This document shows, one piece after another, positions 1-7,690 of a DNA stretch of 64,000 nucleotides. This DNA comes from Methylobacterium brachiatum. GTDB lineage: Bacteria; Pseudomonadota; Alphaproteobacteria; Rhizobiales; Beijerinckiaceae. The notes under the pieces are model-generated. The model saw nothing but the letters and a program-made list of their open reading frames with translations. It did no database searches and was not told the origin of the DNA. Location of the stretch: positions 186,001 through 250,000 of the forward strand of contig NZ_JAJALK010000003.1 in NCBI RefSeq assembly GCF_020523825.1. The letters are read 5' to 3'. Each line of letters starts with the position of its first letter. Position 1 is the first letter of the stretch. A program made the position numbers and the translations under genes.

Positions 1-26
1 GCCTGATTGTGGGGTGGCCGGATCGA

Positions 27-788
27 TCAGGTCCAGTCGCTGTCGTCGCCGCCGCCGAGATCGCCGCCGAAATCCCCCGAGGGATCGCTGAAGCTGGCAT
101 CCTGGAAGTCGCTGCCGCTACCGCCGCCGTCGAGCGCCGACCCGAGATCCTGGTTGCCGCCGCCGTCGCCGTAATAGTTGTTCACCACCGTCTCACCACC
201 GCCGCCGAGGCCCGCAGCCGCGGCGCTGCCGAGGCTCGAATGGCCGCCCGCGAAGGCGTTCGACAGGGCGCTGCCGAGCAGCATGCCGCCGGCCGCGCCG
301 GCCGCCATCGGCAGCGCGGTGGCCATGAAGCCGCCGCCCCGGGCCGGAGCCTGCGGCTGGCCGCCCCACGGGCCGCCCTGCTGCTGCGGCGGGTAGCCCG
401 GCTGCTGCGGGTAGCCCTGCTGGGGATAGCCCTGCGGCGCGCCGCCACCGCCGCCCCAGGGCTGTCCGGCCGGGCGCTGCTGGCCGTAGCCCGGCTGCGG
501 CTCCTGGCGCTGGCTGCCGCCACCGCCGAAGATGCTCGACAGGAAGCCGCCGCCACCCGAGGACTGGGCCGGCGCCGCCTGGCTTCGCGCCTGCTCCAGC
601 TGCTGGTTCAGGCTCTTGATCGCCTCTTCCTGCACGTAGATCAGCTGCGCCATCGCGTAGGGGGCGTAGGGCTGAGCGCGGATCTTCTCGGCGATGAAGC
701 GCTCGGCCTCCGCGTCGCGGGGCTGGCTCTGGGCCTGCTCCAGGCGCTGGAAGATGCCGGAGATGACGTCGCGTTCTTCGCTATTCAT
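27..788 (-). CDS. DUF2076 family protein
   Basis: Encodes 253 residues. The N-terminal ~75 residues (starting MNSEERDVISGIFQRL) form the helical, charged module typical of DUF2076 proteins, including the APYAMAQLIYVQEEAI stretch. The middle is low-complexity Gly/Gln/Pro/Tyr sequence, followed by an Ala/Gly-rich hydrophobic stretch (about 150-180) and an acidic Gly/Asp/Ser tail ending SDWT. The family is described as a possible periplasmic ligand-sensing protein, but no biochemical role is established, and no classical signal peptide is visible here. A GGAGGAGA ribosome binding site lies just before the ATG. It is transcribed alone, downstream of the terminator of the outer-membrane protein gene. 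Family assignment is firm; function is unknown. Confidence 0.85.
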   Translation of the reverse strand: MNSEERDVISGIFQRLEQAQSQPRDAEAERFIAEKIRAQPYAPYAMAQLIYVQEEAIKSLNQQLEQARSQAAPAQSSGGGGFLSSIFGGGGSQRQEPQPGYGQQRPAGQPWGGGGGAPQGYPQQGYPQQPGYPPQQQGGPWGGQPQAPARGGGFMATALPMAAGAAGGMLLGSALSNAFAGGHSSLGSAAAAGLGGGGETVVNNYYGDGGGNQDLGSALDGGGSGSDFQDASFSDPSGDFGGDLGGGDDSDWT

Positions 789-920
789 GGAGTTCTCCTC
801 CTCAAGTCGTACCCGCGGGCTCGAACGCGCCGCACGGCCGCAGAGGACATGGGTGTGCGGTGACGCTTTGTCAGGGGCGGTTGCGAAAACTTCATTCAGG
901 CCGGCGCAGGGCCCAAACGC

Positions 921-952
921 GAAAGAGCCCGGCCTTTCGGCCGGGCTCTTTC
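921..952 (-). terminator. Rho-independent-type terminator after the Omp25-like gene
   Basis: A perfect 14-bp stem (GAAAGAGCCCGGCC and its complement) encloses a 4-nt loop. It lies about 50 nt beyond the stop of the beta-barrel gene. A second GC-only hairpin (969-989, 9-bp stem) sits between the stop and this one. There is no long T run, as is common in very GC-rich genomes. Confidence 0.75.
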
Positions 953-998
953 ATCGTTCGGATCCGGACCGGCGCGCGGGGCGCGCCGGGTCTCGTTC

Positions 999-1838
999 TT
1001 AGTACGAGCCGAACTTGTAGTTCAGGCCGGCGCGGACCACGGCGAACTCGTCGTCGCGGCGGCCGATGGCGCTGTAGGCGACCGGGACGAGGTTGGCGGC
1101 GTTGACCACCAGGGCGCCCTGGTTGCGGGTGCCGCGCTCCAGGTTGACGTACAGGCCTTCGACCTTGAGCGTCACGGCCGACGAGCGGAAGAAGTTCAGG
1201 AACGAGTCGGTGGGGAGCGCGTACTCGATGCCGCCGCCGACGGCGTAGCCGGTGCGGAAGCTGTCGTTGCCGGCGAAACCACCGAACGAACGGTCGGCGC
1301 TGCCCGAGCCGTAGGCGAAGCCGCCGGTGCCGTACACGAGGGTGCGGTCGAAGGCGTAGCCGAGACGGCCGCGCACGGTGCCGAAGTAGTCGAGGCTCGA
1401 CAGGCCGCGCGGGTCGGTGACGTAGTAGCCCGGGGCCACGGCGCCGCTGATGAAGGCGTTGTTCCGGTTACGACCGAAGTCGAGGTACTGGGCGTCGGCC
1501 TCGATGCCGACCACCACGCCCGAGCCCGGGGTGAACTGGTAGTTATAGCCGATCTGACCACCGCCGGAGAAACCGTCCTGGCTGCGGTCGCGGAACGTCG
1601 CGGTGGTGCCGGGGGCGGCGTAGGGGAAGGGCACGCCGAAGGTGGAGTTGTTCGAGCGGCTGCTGGCATCGAACGCGTAGCCGGCGTTGATACCGAAATA
1701 GGCGCCGGTCCAGGTGAACACGGGCACCGGGGTGAAGACGGGCGGCGGGGCGGCGCGGCGCGGCAGGTCGGCGGCGAAGGCCGAGCCGGCGAGGGCGACG
1801 CCCGCAAGGGCGGTGGTGGCGCGAAGCAGGGATTTCAT
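999..1838 (-). CDS. Outer-membrane beta-barrel protein, Omp25/Omp31-like
   Basis: A 279-residue exported protein. MKSLLRATTALAGVALAGSAFAA is a signal peptide cleaved after AFA, then a Pro-rich linker leads into the alphaproteobacterial porin-like barrel start (FTWTGAYFGINAGYAF). Alternating aromatic/Gly strands (IGYNYQF, RGRLGYAF, GGGIEYAL, RAGLNYKFGSY) continue to the C-terminus, the usual eight-stranded pattern of the Omp_b-brl family. The start at 1838 is chosen because GAGGA lies 7 nt upstream; the adjacent ATG at 1841 is possible, and a longer reading from 1907 lacks a binding site. These proteins are abundant structural outer-membrane components; specific transport is not implied. It is monocistronic, with a 290-nt upstream gap and tandem hairpins downstream. 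Confidence 0.9.
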   Translation of the reverse strand: MKSLLRATTALAGVALAGSAFAADLPRRAAPPPVFTPVPVFTWTGAYFGINAGYAFDASSRSNNSTFGVPFPYAAPGTTATFRDRSQDGFSGGGQIGYNYQFTPGSGVVVGIEADAQYLDFGRNRNNAFISGAVAPGYYVTDPRGLSSLDYFGTVRGRLGYAFDRTLVYGTGGFAYGSGSADRSFGGFAGNDSFRTGYAVGGGIEYALPTDSFLNFFRSSAVTLKVEGLYVNLERGTRNQGALVVNAANLVPVAYSAIGRRDDEFAVVRAGLNYKFGSY

Positions 1839-2130
1839 CATCTGGTCCTCACGGGTGGCCCCGCCCCGGCCTCGCAAGGCCGAAACGGAACGCGGATCTG
1901 GCTGCATTCCAGCGGTTCCAGGGCTGCTTTACGCGCTGCGGTATCGCCGACCGCTCATCACGGCCCCTTCTGGCAATCCGCGGTTCTTCCCCGGCACCTC
2001 GAGCGTCTAAACGCGCCCGAATGGTCAAGGTTCGCTTATGGCCACGCTTTTTTCCGCCTATTCGGTTTGACAAAGTGTCGCACCCCCTGGACGGCATCGG
2101 CCACGCTTGCGTCGGGGCGTGTCGAAAAGG

Positions 2131-2913
2131 TCAGGGCGTCAGCGCGATGGCCGAGATCAGGCGCCCGTAATCGGGCTCGCCGCGGTGGGTGGTCCGGCGA
2201 TAGCTGTAGAAGCGCTCCGGATCGGCATAGGTGCAGAGGTTCAGCATCGCAGCCTCGCCGATCTCCGCCTCGCCGAGCCGGGCCAGGATGAAGCCCGGGA
2301 GATCGAACTGCGCGCGGTCCTCGCGGGTGCCCGGGCCGAGGAACCGGTCCATGCCCGGCGCCTCGGTGCGGAAGCGTGCGACGAAATCCGGGCCGACCTC
2401 ATAGGAGGCCTGGCTGATCGTCGGCCCGAGCACGGCCACGATCTGCCGTCTCCGGGCGCCCAGCGCCTCCATGGCGCGGACGGTCGCCTCGATCACCCCG
2501 GTGAGCGCGCCCTTCCAGCCGGCATGGGCTGCGCCCACAACCCCGTTCTCGGGATCCGCGAACAGGATCGGCCCGCAATCGGCGGTGGCGATTCCCAGGG
2601 CGAGACCGGGCACCCGCGTTACCATGGCGTCGGCCTTCGGGCGATCCGCGGCCGGGACGGGCGCCTCGACGGTGACCACTTCGGCGGAATGGACCTGATA
2701 CAGGCTGACGAGCCGGTCCGGCGCCAGGCCGAGCTGCGCGCACATGCACGTCCGGTTCTCGGCGACGCGCTCCGGGACGTCCTGGGAGCCGAGCCCGCCG
2801 TTGAGCGTGGCGTAGATGCCCTCGGACACGCCGCCGACCCGGGTGAAGAAGGCGTGGCGCACGCGTGCATGCGACGAGAGTTCCGGCGCCTCGATGTACA
2901 TGCCTGCGGTCAC
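2131..2913 (-). CDS. pgeF: Peptidoglycan editing factor / purine nucleoside phosphorylase family (YfiH, DUF152)
   Basis: A 260-residue multicopper-oxidase-like (laccase-domain) protein of the YfiH/PgeF family. These enzymes phosphorolyse or deaminate purine nucleosides, and in E. coli PgeF edits misincorporated residues in peptidoglycan precursors. The conserved metal-site residues are present: His75 (QVHSAE), Cys113 (TADCGP) and His130 (AHAGWKG). The start is taken as GTG at 2913, which has GAGGGAG 6 nt upstream; an internal ATG at 2901 gives MYIEAPEL but is badly spaced. In many Rhizobiales pgeF directly follows lgt and the MidA gene; here 365 nt and a small opposite-strand gene intervene. 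Family assignment is secure. Confidence 0.93.
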   Translation of the reverse strand: MTAGMYIEAPELSSHARVRHAFFTRVGGVSEGIYATLNGGLGSQDVPERVAENRTCMCAQLGLAPDRLVSLYQVHSAEVVTVEAPVPAADRPKADAMVTRVPGLALGIATADCGPILFADPENGVVGAAHAGWKGALTGVIEATVRAMEALGARRRQIVAVLGPTISQASYEVGPDFVARFRTEAPGMDRFLGPGTREDRAQFDLPGFILARLGEAEIGEAAMLNLCTYADPERFYSYRRTTHRGEPDYGRLISAIALTP

Positions 2914-3047
2914 GGTCGGCTCCCTCGCGGTCCTGGTGTCGCGCTCGATAGCGGAATGGCTGCCCCTTGACGATGTCGTGGAACCGTCAGATTCTTGCTG
3001 CATTGCAGCATGAGTCCGGGTTCCGGATTCTTCCGAGAAGGATCGCA

Positions 3048-3245
3048 ATGTCACGACGGACCGAGAACGACTCCCCGATCGAGACCAAGGCCCCCGAGGT
3101 CCCGGAACACCGGAACCCGAGCTCATCCGAACACCCCGTCGTGCGTGAGCTCGGCGAACTCGACCCCTCCGACCCGAACCCGCCCGCACCGCCGACCCCG
3201 CGGGCACCGAGCGGCTCCGACGCCGGCTTCGGTTCGTTCGGCTGA
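3048..3245 (+). CDS. Small Pro-rich hypothetical protein
   Basis: A 65-residue hydrophilic protein, acidic and proline-rich in its second half (DPSDPNPPAPPTPRAPSG) and ending GFGSFG. There is no membrane segment and no cysteine. A GAGAAGGA ribosome binding site sits 5 nt before ATG 3048, and nearly every codon ends in G or C, as in true genes here. It lies on the opposite strand between pgeF and the MidA gene. I do not recognise a family; it looks intrinsically disordered. Confidence 0.6.
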   Translation: MSRRTENDSPIETKAPEVPEHRNPSSSEHPVVRELGELDPSDPNPPAPPTPRAPSGSDAGFGSFG

Positions 3246-3278
3246 GCACATCCCGCGCTGCCGTCCGGGTTCGGAGCC

Positions 3279-4349
3279 TCAGGCTTCGGGAAACCCGGGC
3301 AGCGGCCCGAGACCCGGGCCCGTCACGGCCAACACCTTGAACAGATTGCCCATTCCCGTCGGGCTCGCATCTGTGAGTCGCTCGACGGCCGCATCGATCG
3401 CCGCAGCCTGAGCCGGGGTGGCGCGGGCCTTCAGGCGCTCGGCGCGGGCGTTCAGGCCCAGGGTAAGCAGAAAGTCCCGCTGCGCCACCGGCCCGTGAAC
3501 CGTCGCGTCCTCGGCCTGGGCGGCCTTCGCGAGGGCGGCAAAATCGACGTGATGCGTGAGATCCGCGTCTCCGGGCGCCGCCAGCGGATCGGTGAAGCGA
3601 TGCCCGGACAGGGCCTGAAGGGTGTCGCCGAAGCCCGGCCGGCTATGGCCGTAATCGATCGCCAGCAGCGCGCCGCCCGATTCGCGCAGGCGGCGGGCGA
3701 GTTGCCGCATCAGCGCCAGCCCGACCCCCGGCACGCTCAGCAGCCTGCCCTCGGGGCCCTCCGCCTCGATCCCCGGGGTCGCCTCGGGGGCCAGGCCGTA
3801 GACGAAATCGCCTTCGGGGCCGAGCCCGATCTGGCGCTCGTGCCAGCCGGTCGCGCGACGCTCGAACTGCCGGACCGGCAGGCAATCGAAGAACTCGTTG
3901 GCCAGGATGATCGCCGGGCCCGCGGGCAGGGTCTCGATTCCGGCGTGCCAGGTGGCGCCTTTCCCCGCGAGGGTTCGCTCCTGGACGGCCCGCAGCACCG
4001 CGCCGGTCTCGACGAGATGCGGAGTCACCCGGACGCCCGGAGCCGCCGTCCCGAGGGCCCGCAGGGCATCCGCCATCAGCGTGCCCCGGCCGGGGCCGAG
4101 TTCCACCAGGACCAGCGGGTCCGGCCGACCCATCCGGCCGTGAACGTAGCCCGACCAGGCGCCCAGCAGCTCGCCGAACATCTGGCTGATCTCGGGTGCG
4201 GTCGTGAAATCGCCGCGCACGCCGAGCGGATCACGGGTGCGGTAATAGCCGTGGACCGGGTGGCCGAGACACAGCGCCATGTAGCGGTCGATGCCGATCG
4301 GCCCGCCATGGCGGATCAGCGCCGCGATCTCGGCTCCGAGCGGCGTCAC
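3279..4349 (-). CDS. SAM-dependent methyltransferase, MidA/NDUFAF7 family
   Basis: A 356-residue class I methyltransferase of the family that includes mitochondrial NDUFAF7/MidA, which dimethylates an arginine of a complex I subunit in eukaryotes; the bacterial substrate is not certain. The SAM-binding motif is LVELGPGRGT (about 81-90), preceded by the family's N-terminal signature FTTAPEISQMFGELLG, and LANEFFDCLPVRQF lies mid-protein. The start is GTG at 4349, overlapping the lgt stop in GTGA, so translation is probably coupled to lgt. This lgt-methyltransferase order is conserved in alphaproteobacteria. Length is normal for the family. Confidence 0.9.
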   Translation of the reverse strand: MTPLGAEIAALIRHGGPIGIDRYMALCLGHPVHGYYRTRDPLGVRGDFTTAPEISQMFGELLGAWSGYVHGRMGRPDPLVLVELGPGRGTLMADALRALGTAAPGVRVTPHLVETGAVLRAVQERTLAGKGATWHAGIETLPAGPAIILANEFFDCLPVRQFERRATGWHERQIGLGPEGDFVYGLAPEATPGIEAEGPEGRLLSVPGVGLALMRQLARRLRESGGALLAIDYGHSRPGFGDTLQALSGHRFTDPLAAPGDADLTHHVDFAALAKAAQAEDATVHGPVAQRDFLLTLGLNARAERLKARATPAQAAAIDAAVERLTDASPTGMGNLFKVLAVTGPGLGPLPGFPEA

Positions 4350-5251
4350 GCCTTGGCGGGCGCCTCACGCGCCTCCTGGTCTGTCCCGGACACGGCCACC
4401 GGATTGCGCGGGCGGGTCCGCCCGGTCGCGGCGAGCAGGATGTAGGTGAGCCCGACGATCATCATCGGCACGCAGAGCAGCATGCCCATGGTGACACCGC
4501 CGCCCATCGGCCCGAGATGGTCGCCGAACAGGAAGCCGAGCTGCCGGTCCGGCTCGCGGAAGAACTCGCAGAATGTCCGGGCCAGCGCGTAGCCGAGCAC
4601 GAAGATCCCCCCGAGCAGGCCCGGCTTGCGGAACCCGAACCGGCGGACAGTGAGCGCCATGACGATGAACAGCAGCAGGCCCTCGGTGACGGCCTCGTAG
4701 AGCTGGCTCGGATGGCGCGGCAGCGGACCGCCGGTGGGGAACACGATTGCGTAGGGGAAGTCCGGCGCGACCCGCCCCCAGAGCTCGCCGTTCACGAAAT
4801 TCGCGATCCGCCCGAAGAACAGGCCGATCGGCACGACCACGGCGCCGATATCGAGCAGCGTGTAACCGTTGAGCTTCTTGGCGCGGGCGAACAACAGGAA
4901 GGCCAGGATCGCCCCGAGGAACCCGCCGTGGAACGACATGCCGCCGTTGCGGATCGCCAGGATCTCCATCGGGTCGGCGATGTACATCGGCAGGTTGTAG
5001 AACAGCACGTAGCCGATCCGCCCGCCCAGCACGACGCCGAGCGCCACCCAGACGACCAGGTCGTCGATGTCGACCACCTGCGGGCGCTTGACCACGCCCC
5101 ACAGGCTGTCGGCCATGACCAGGCGGCGCGCGTAGTACCAACCGCCGATCAGGCCGGCGATGTAGGCCAAAGCGTACCATTTGATCGTGATCGGCCCGAT
5201 CGCGATCGCCACCGGATCGATGGCCGGAAAGGGCAGGGCGAGGAGCGGCAT
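4346..5251 (-). CDS. lgt: Prolipoprotein diacylglyceryl transferase
   Basis: A 301-residue integral inner-membrane enzyme that transfers diacylglycerol from phosphatidylglycerol to the lipobox cysteine of prolipoproteins, the first step of lipoprotein maturation. The Lgt signature occurs at residues 147-160 (GRIANFVNGELWGR). Multiple hydrophobic segments are visible, with the conserved MSFHGG (about 105-110) and HPSQLYEA motifs. A GGAGGT ribosome binding site precedes the ATG. The gene is followed by the overlapping MidA gene and lies 83 nt downstream of a VOC-family gene on the same strand, so it may be read from an upstream promoter as well as its own. Confidence 0.97.
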   Translation of the reverse strand: MPLLALPFPAIDPVAIAIGPITIKWYALAYIAGLIGGWYYARRLVMADSLWGVVKRPQVVDIDDLVVWVALGVVLGGRIGYVLFYNLPMYIADPMEILAIRNGGMSFHGGFLGAILAFLLFARAKKLNGYTLLDIGAVVVPIGLFFGRIANFVNGELWGRVAPDFPYAIVFPTGGPLPRHPSQLYEAVTEGLLLFIVMALTVRRFGFRKPGLLGGIFVLGYALARTFCEFFREPDRQLGFLFGDHLGPMGGGVTMGMLLCVPMMIVGLTYILLAATGRTRPRNPVAVSGTDQEAREAPAKA

Positions 5252-5334
5252 CGGTCTGACCTCCGGGGCGGCCGGATTGGACGCCGGAGGGGCGGCGCGT
5301 CAAGTGCGCGGCACGCAGCCTCCGCCTGCGGGCA

Positions 5335-6237
5335 TCAGGCCTTCACGAACAGGAACCCGTGCCCATCCGGGCCCGCGCAATAGGCAGCCCGGCCGTCCGC
5401 GGAGGCGCGCGGCGCGAAGCCCGCCTGGCGCAGCGCCGCCAGCAGGCTGCCCATATCCGCGACCGCGAAGACGAAACGGGTCGAGGCGCGGTCGGCCGGC
5501 CCGAACACGGTGCGTGACGCGTGCCGGGGCGCCGGGTGCCGGTAATGCAGCAGCTCGACATGCGGCGCCGGCACCGGCGGCTCGAGCGCGATGACATCGA
5601 CATCGGGATCGTCGATGCCGTCGAGCCGGCCCTGTTCGGGCCCCCGGTTCACGCCTTTCTGCGCGACCGCGAGGCCGAGGGGCCCGGTGAGGAACGACAG
5701 GGTCGCGTCGAGATCGGCGACGGTGATCGCCGAATGGTCGATCCCGAGGAACAGGCCCGGCGCGTCGCGCCAGCGGTCCGCCGGCGGGCCATCGGGAAAG
5801 AAGATCAGCTCGAGCGGATGCCCGTCCGGATCGCGAAACTTGTAGGCGGTGACGCCCCCCGTGGCGGCGGGCAGGACCTGCGCGCCGCCCCGGCTGATCG
5901 TGGTCGGGTTGAGCCGGGTAAGCCGAGCCATCGCGGCGTCCATGTCGCGAACCGGAATGGCCAGGTGCTGGAAGAACGGATCGGTCGCCAGGGGATCGGC
6001 CGGGTAGGGGGAACCGGCCGGTTCGACGGCCACGAACGTTACCGTCTGGCGGCCGAGCCGCAGGCGCAGCTGCCGCCCCTTCACCCCGGCGAGCCCCATC
6101 GCCTCAATGTGCGCGGCCGGCACCGGCTCGGGTGGCGCGACCCGCTCGAAGCCGAGAGCGTCGCGGTAGAAGTCCTCCGTGACCGCGAGGTCCGCAACGG
6201 TACGGCTGAAGCCGGCGACGGCCCGAACGCCGCTCAC
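5335..6237 (-). CDS. VOC (glyoxalase/bleomycin-resistance) family protein, two VOC modules
   Basis: A 300-residue protein with two vicinal-oxygen-chelate modules. The first (about 1-145) contains GFSRTVADLAVTEDFYRDALGF and ends FRDPDGHPLELIFFP; the second (about 155-300) starts GIDHSAITVADLDATLSFLTG and ends near GPDGHGFLFVKA. Metal ligands His/Glu in DGHPLEL and the His of GIDHSAI are consistent with a metalloenzyme; the substrate cannot be read from sequence. The start is GTG at 6237, overlapping the SMP-30 stop by 4 nt (GTGA), so these two genes are translationally coupled. This suggests a small catabolic cluster with the lactonase and cupin upstream. Confidence 0.87.
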   Translation of the reverse strand: MSGVRAVAGFSRTVADLAVTEDFYRDALGFERVAPPEPVPAAHIEAMGLAGVKGRQLRLRLGRQTVTFVAVEPAGSPYPADPLATDPFFQHLAIPVRDMDAAMARLTRLNPTTISRGGAQVLPAATGGVTAYKFRDPDGHPLELIFFPDGPPADRWRDAPGLFLGIDHSAITVADLDATLSFLTGPLGLAVAQKGVNRGPEQGRLDGIDDPDVDVIALEPPVPAPHVELLHYRHPAPRHASRTVFGPADRASTRFVFAVADMGSLLAALRQAGFAPRASADGRAAYCAGPDGHGFLFVKA

Positions 6238-7136
6238 AGCAGCCGCGCTCCGCGCACGTTGGTGTAGATCGCGTAGAGCGCATGCGAAGCGCACAGGAAC
6301 AGGCGGCTGTTGTTGCGGCCGCCGAAGGCGAGGTTCGCAACCGGCGAGGGCACCAGGATCTTGCCGACCAATTCGCCGCCGGGATCGATGCAGTGGACGC
6401 CGTCGCCGGCGCTCGACCAGAGATTGCCCTGCTCGTCGCACCGGATCCCGTCGGCATTGCCCGGTGCGATCGTGCAGAACACGTTCCCGCCGGACAGACG
6501 GCCATCCTCGGCCACATCGAACACACGTATGTTCTGAAGCGGATCGGTGGCGAATTGCAGCCCGGTCTCGACCACGTAGAGTTTTCGCTCGTCCGGCGAG
6601 AAGCACAGGCCGTTCGGTCCCTGGAAGTCGTCCGCCACCACCCGCAGCGAGCCGTCGCGCGGGTCGAACCGGTAGAGTGCGGCAGGCAGCTCGGATTCCT
6701 GCTTGCCGCCTTCGTAGTCGGTCTGGATGCCGTAGGGCGGGTCCGAGAACCAGATCGTGCCGTCGGACTTGCAGACGATGTCGTTGGGCGAGTTCAGCCG
6801 CCGTCCCTGGTAGCGCTCGACCAGGCTGGTGATGCTGCCGTCGAGCTCGGTCCGGTGGATGCGCCGGCCGCGATGCGAGCAGGACAGGAGCCGCCCCTGG
6901 CGGTCCCGGGCATGGCCGTTCTCGAAGTCGCTCGACGCGCGGTAGACGCTGAGGCCGCCCGCATCCGTCCAGCGCATCACCCGATTGTTCGGGAGATCCG
7001 AGAACAGCAGCTCGTTGCGGTCGCCGAAGAAGACCGGGCCTTCGGCCCAGCCGAAGCCTTCGGCGAGTTTTTCCAGCGGCGCGTTCGGCAGCACATACGC
7101 CTTGAAGCGTGGCTGCGTCAGTTCGAAACCGTCCAT
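6234..7136 (-). CDS. SMP-30/gluconolactonase family hydrolase
   Basis: A 300-residue six-bladed beta-propeller of the SMP-30/gluconolactonase/LRE family, which opens sugar or other lactones using one bound divalent metal. The metal and substrate residues are visible: Glu32 (GWAEGPV), Asn118 (NSPNDI), Asn175 (QGPNGL) and Asp229 (GNADGI). There is no signal peptide, so the enzyme is cytosolic. AGGGG lies 7 nt before the ATG. It starts 10 nt after the cupin gene and overlaps the VOC gene, indicating an operon. The substrate may be a sugar-acid lactone, but the neighbours do not specify which. Confidence 0.9.
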   Translation of the reverse strand: MDGFELTQPRFKAYVLPNAPLEKLAEGFGWAEGPVFFGDRNELLFSDLPNNRVMRWTDAGGLSVYRASSDFENGHARDRQGRLLSCSHRGRRIHRTELDGSITSLVERYQGRRLNSPNDIVCKSDGTIWFSDPPYGIQTDYEGGKQESELPAALYRFDPRDGSLRVVADDFQGPNGLCFSPDERKLYVVETGLQFATDPLQNIRVFDVAEDGRLSGGNVFCTIAPGNADGIRCDEQGNLWSSAGDGVHCIDPGGELVGKILVPSPVANLAFGGRNNSRLFLCASHALYAIYTNVRGARLL

Positions 7137-7146
7137 GCCGCGGCCC

Positions 7147-7599
7147 CTACTTGAAGCGGCCGGGCTGGTTCACGGTGGGCTCCACCTGGAGCCCCGTGAC
7201 GATCATCGTGCAGGGCTCGTCGCCCACGGTGCCCGAGAGGTGGCCCTTCCTGCCGTCGCGCGCCCTGGTGTTCTGATCCTCGCCCATCATCAGCTCGCCC
7301 GGGCCCATCTCGACCCGGTGGCCATCCATAGTCTCCACGAACCAGCGGCCCGACAGGATCGCGATCCATTGCGGCCTCGGATTCTCATGCCATTCGCCGA
7401 CCCAGCCGACCGGCAGGACCGTGAAGGTCACCACCGAGGGCGCCGGCTCCATCTTGTCGTTCCATTGCGGCGCCGTCTCGGGGTTGATCCCCTCGAACTT
7501 GAAACGCTCGATGAAAAATCGCTCCTGGCGGCTCACCCCCTCCGCGTCGGTATAGACGTGCCAATACGGCATCTTCGGAGGGGTCGGCTCGCTCATCAT
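7147..7599 (-). CDS. Cupin domain-containing protein
   Basis: A 150-residue single-domain protein. A beta-barrel cupin core runs from about 55 to 130, with an imperfect motif 1 (EWHENPRPQWIAILSGRWFVE) and motif 2 (GPGELMMGEDQNTRARDGRKGH). The usual two-His motif 1 is reduced to a single His, so metal binding is uncertain. It is the first gene of the cupin / SMP-30 / VOC cluster. Two in-frame ATGs (7599 and 7596) follow an AGGAG site; the second has better spacing. Homologues of this type occur beside sugar or aromatic catabolic genes, but no function is assigned. Confidence 0.8.
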   Translation of the reverse strand: MMSEPTPPKMPYWHVYTDAEGVSRQERFFIERFKFEGINPETAPQWNDKMEPAPSVVTFTVLPVGWVGEWHENPRPQWIAILSGRWFVETMDGHRVEMGPGELMMGEDQNTRARDGRKGHLSGTVGDEPCTMIVTGLQVEPTVNQPGRFK

Positions 7600-7690
7600 C
7601 GCTCCTGCGGCGGCGGGACAATCGTCTTCCGCACAACGGCCGGGTGTGGCGATGGTTCGCGGCCGCGCGGAGCGGCCGCCACGAAGGTGA

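Noticed and set aside
340-480. Apparent tandem repeats in the DUF2076 gene
   Set aside because: Codons for Gly/Gln/Pro/Tyr low-complexity protein sequence, not a DNA repeat array.
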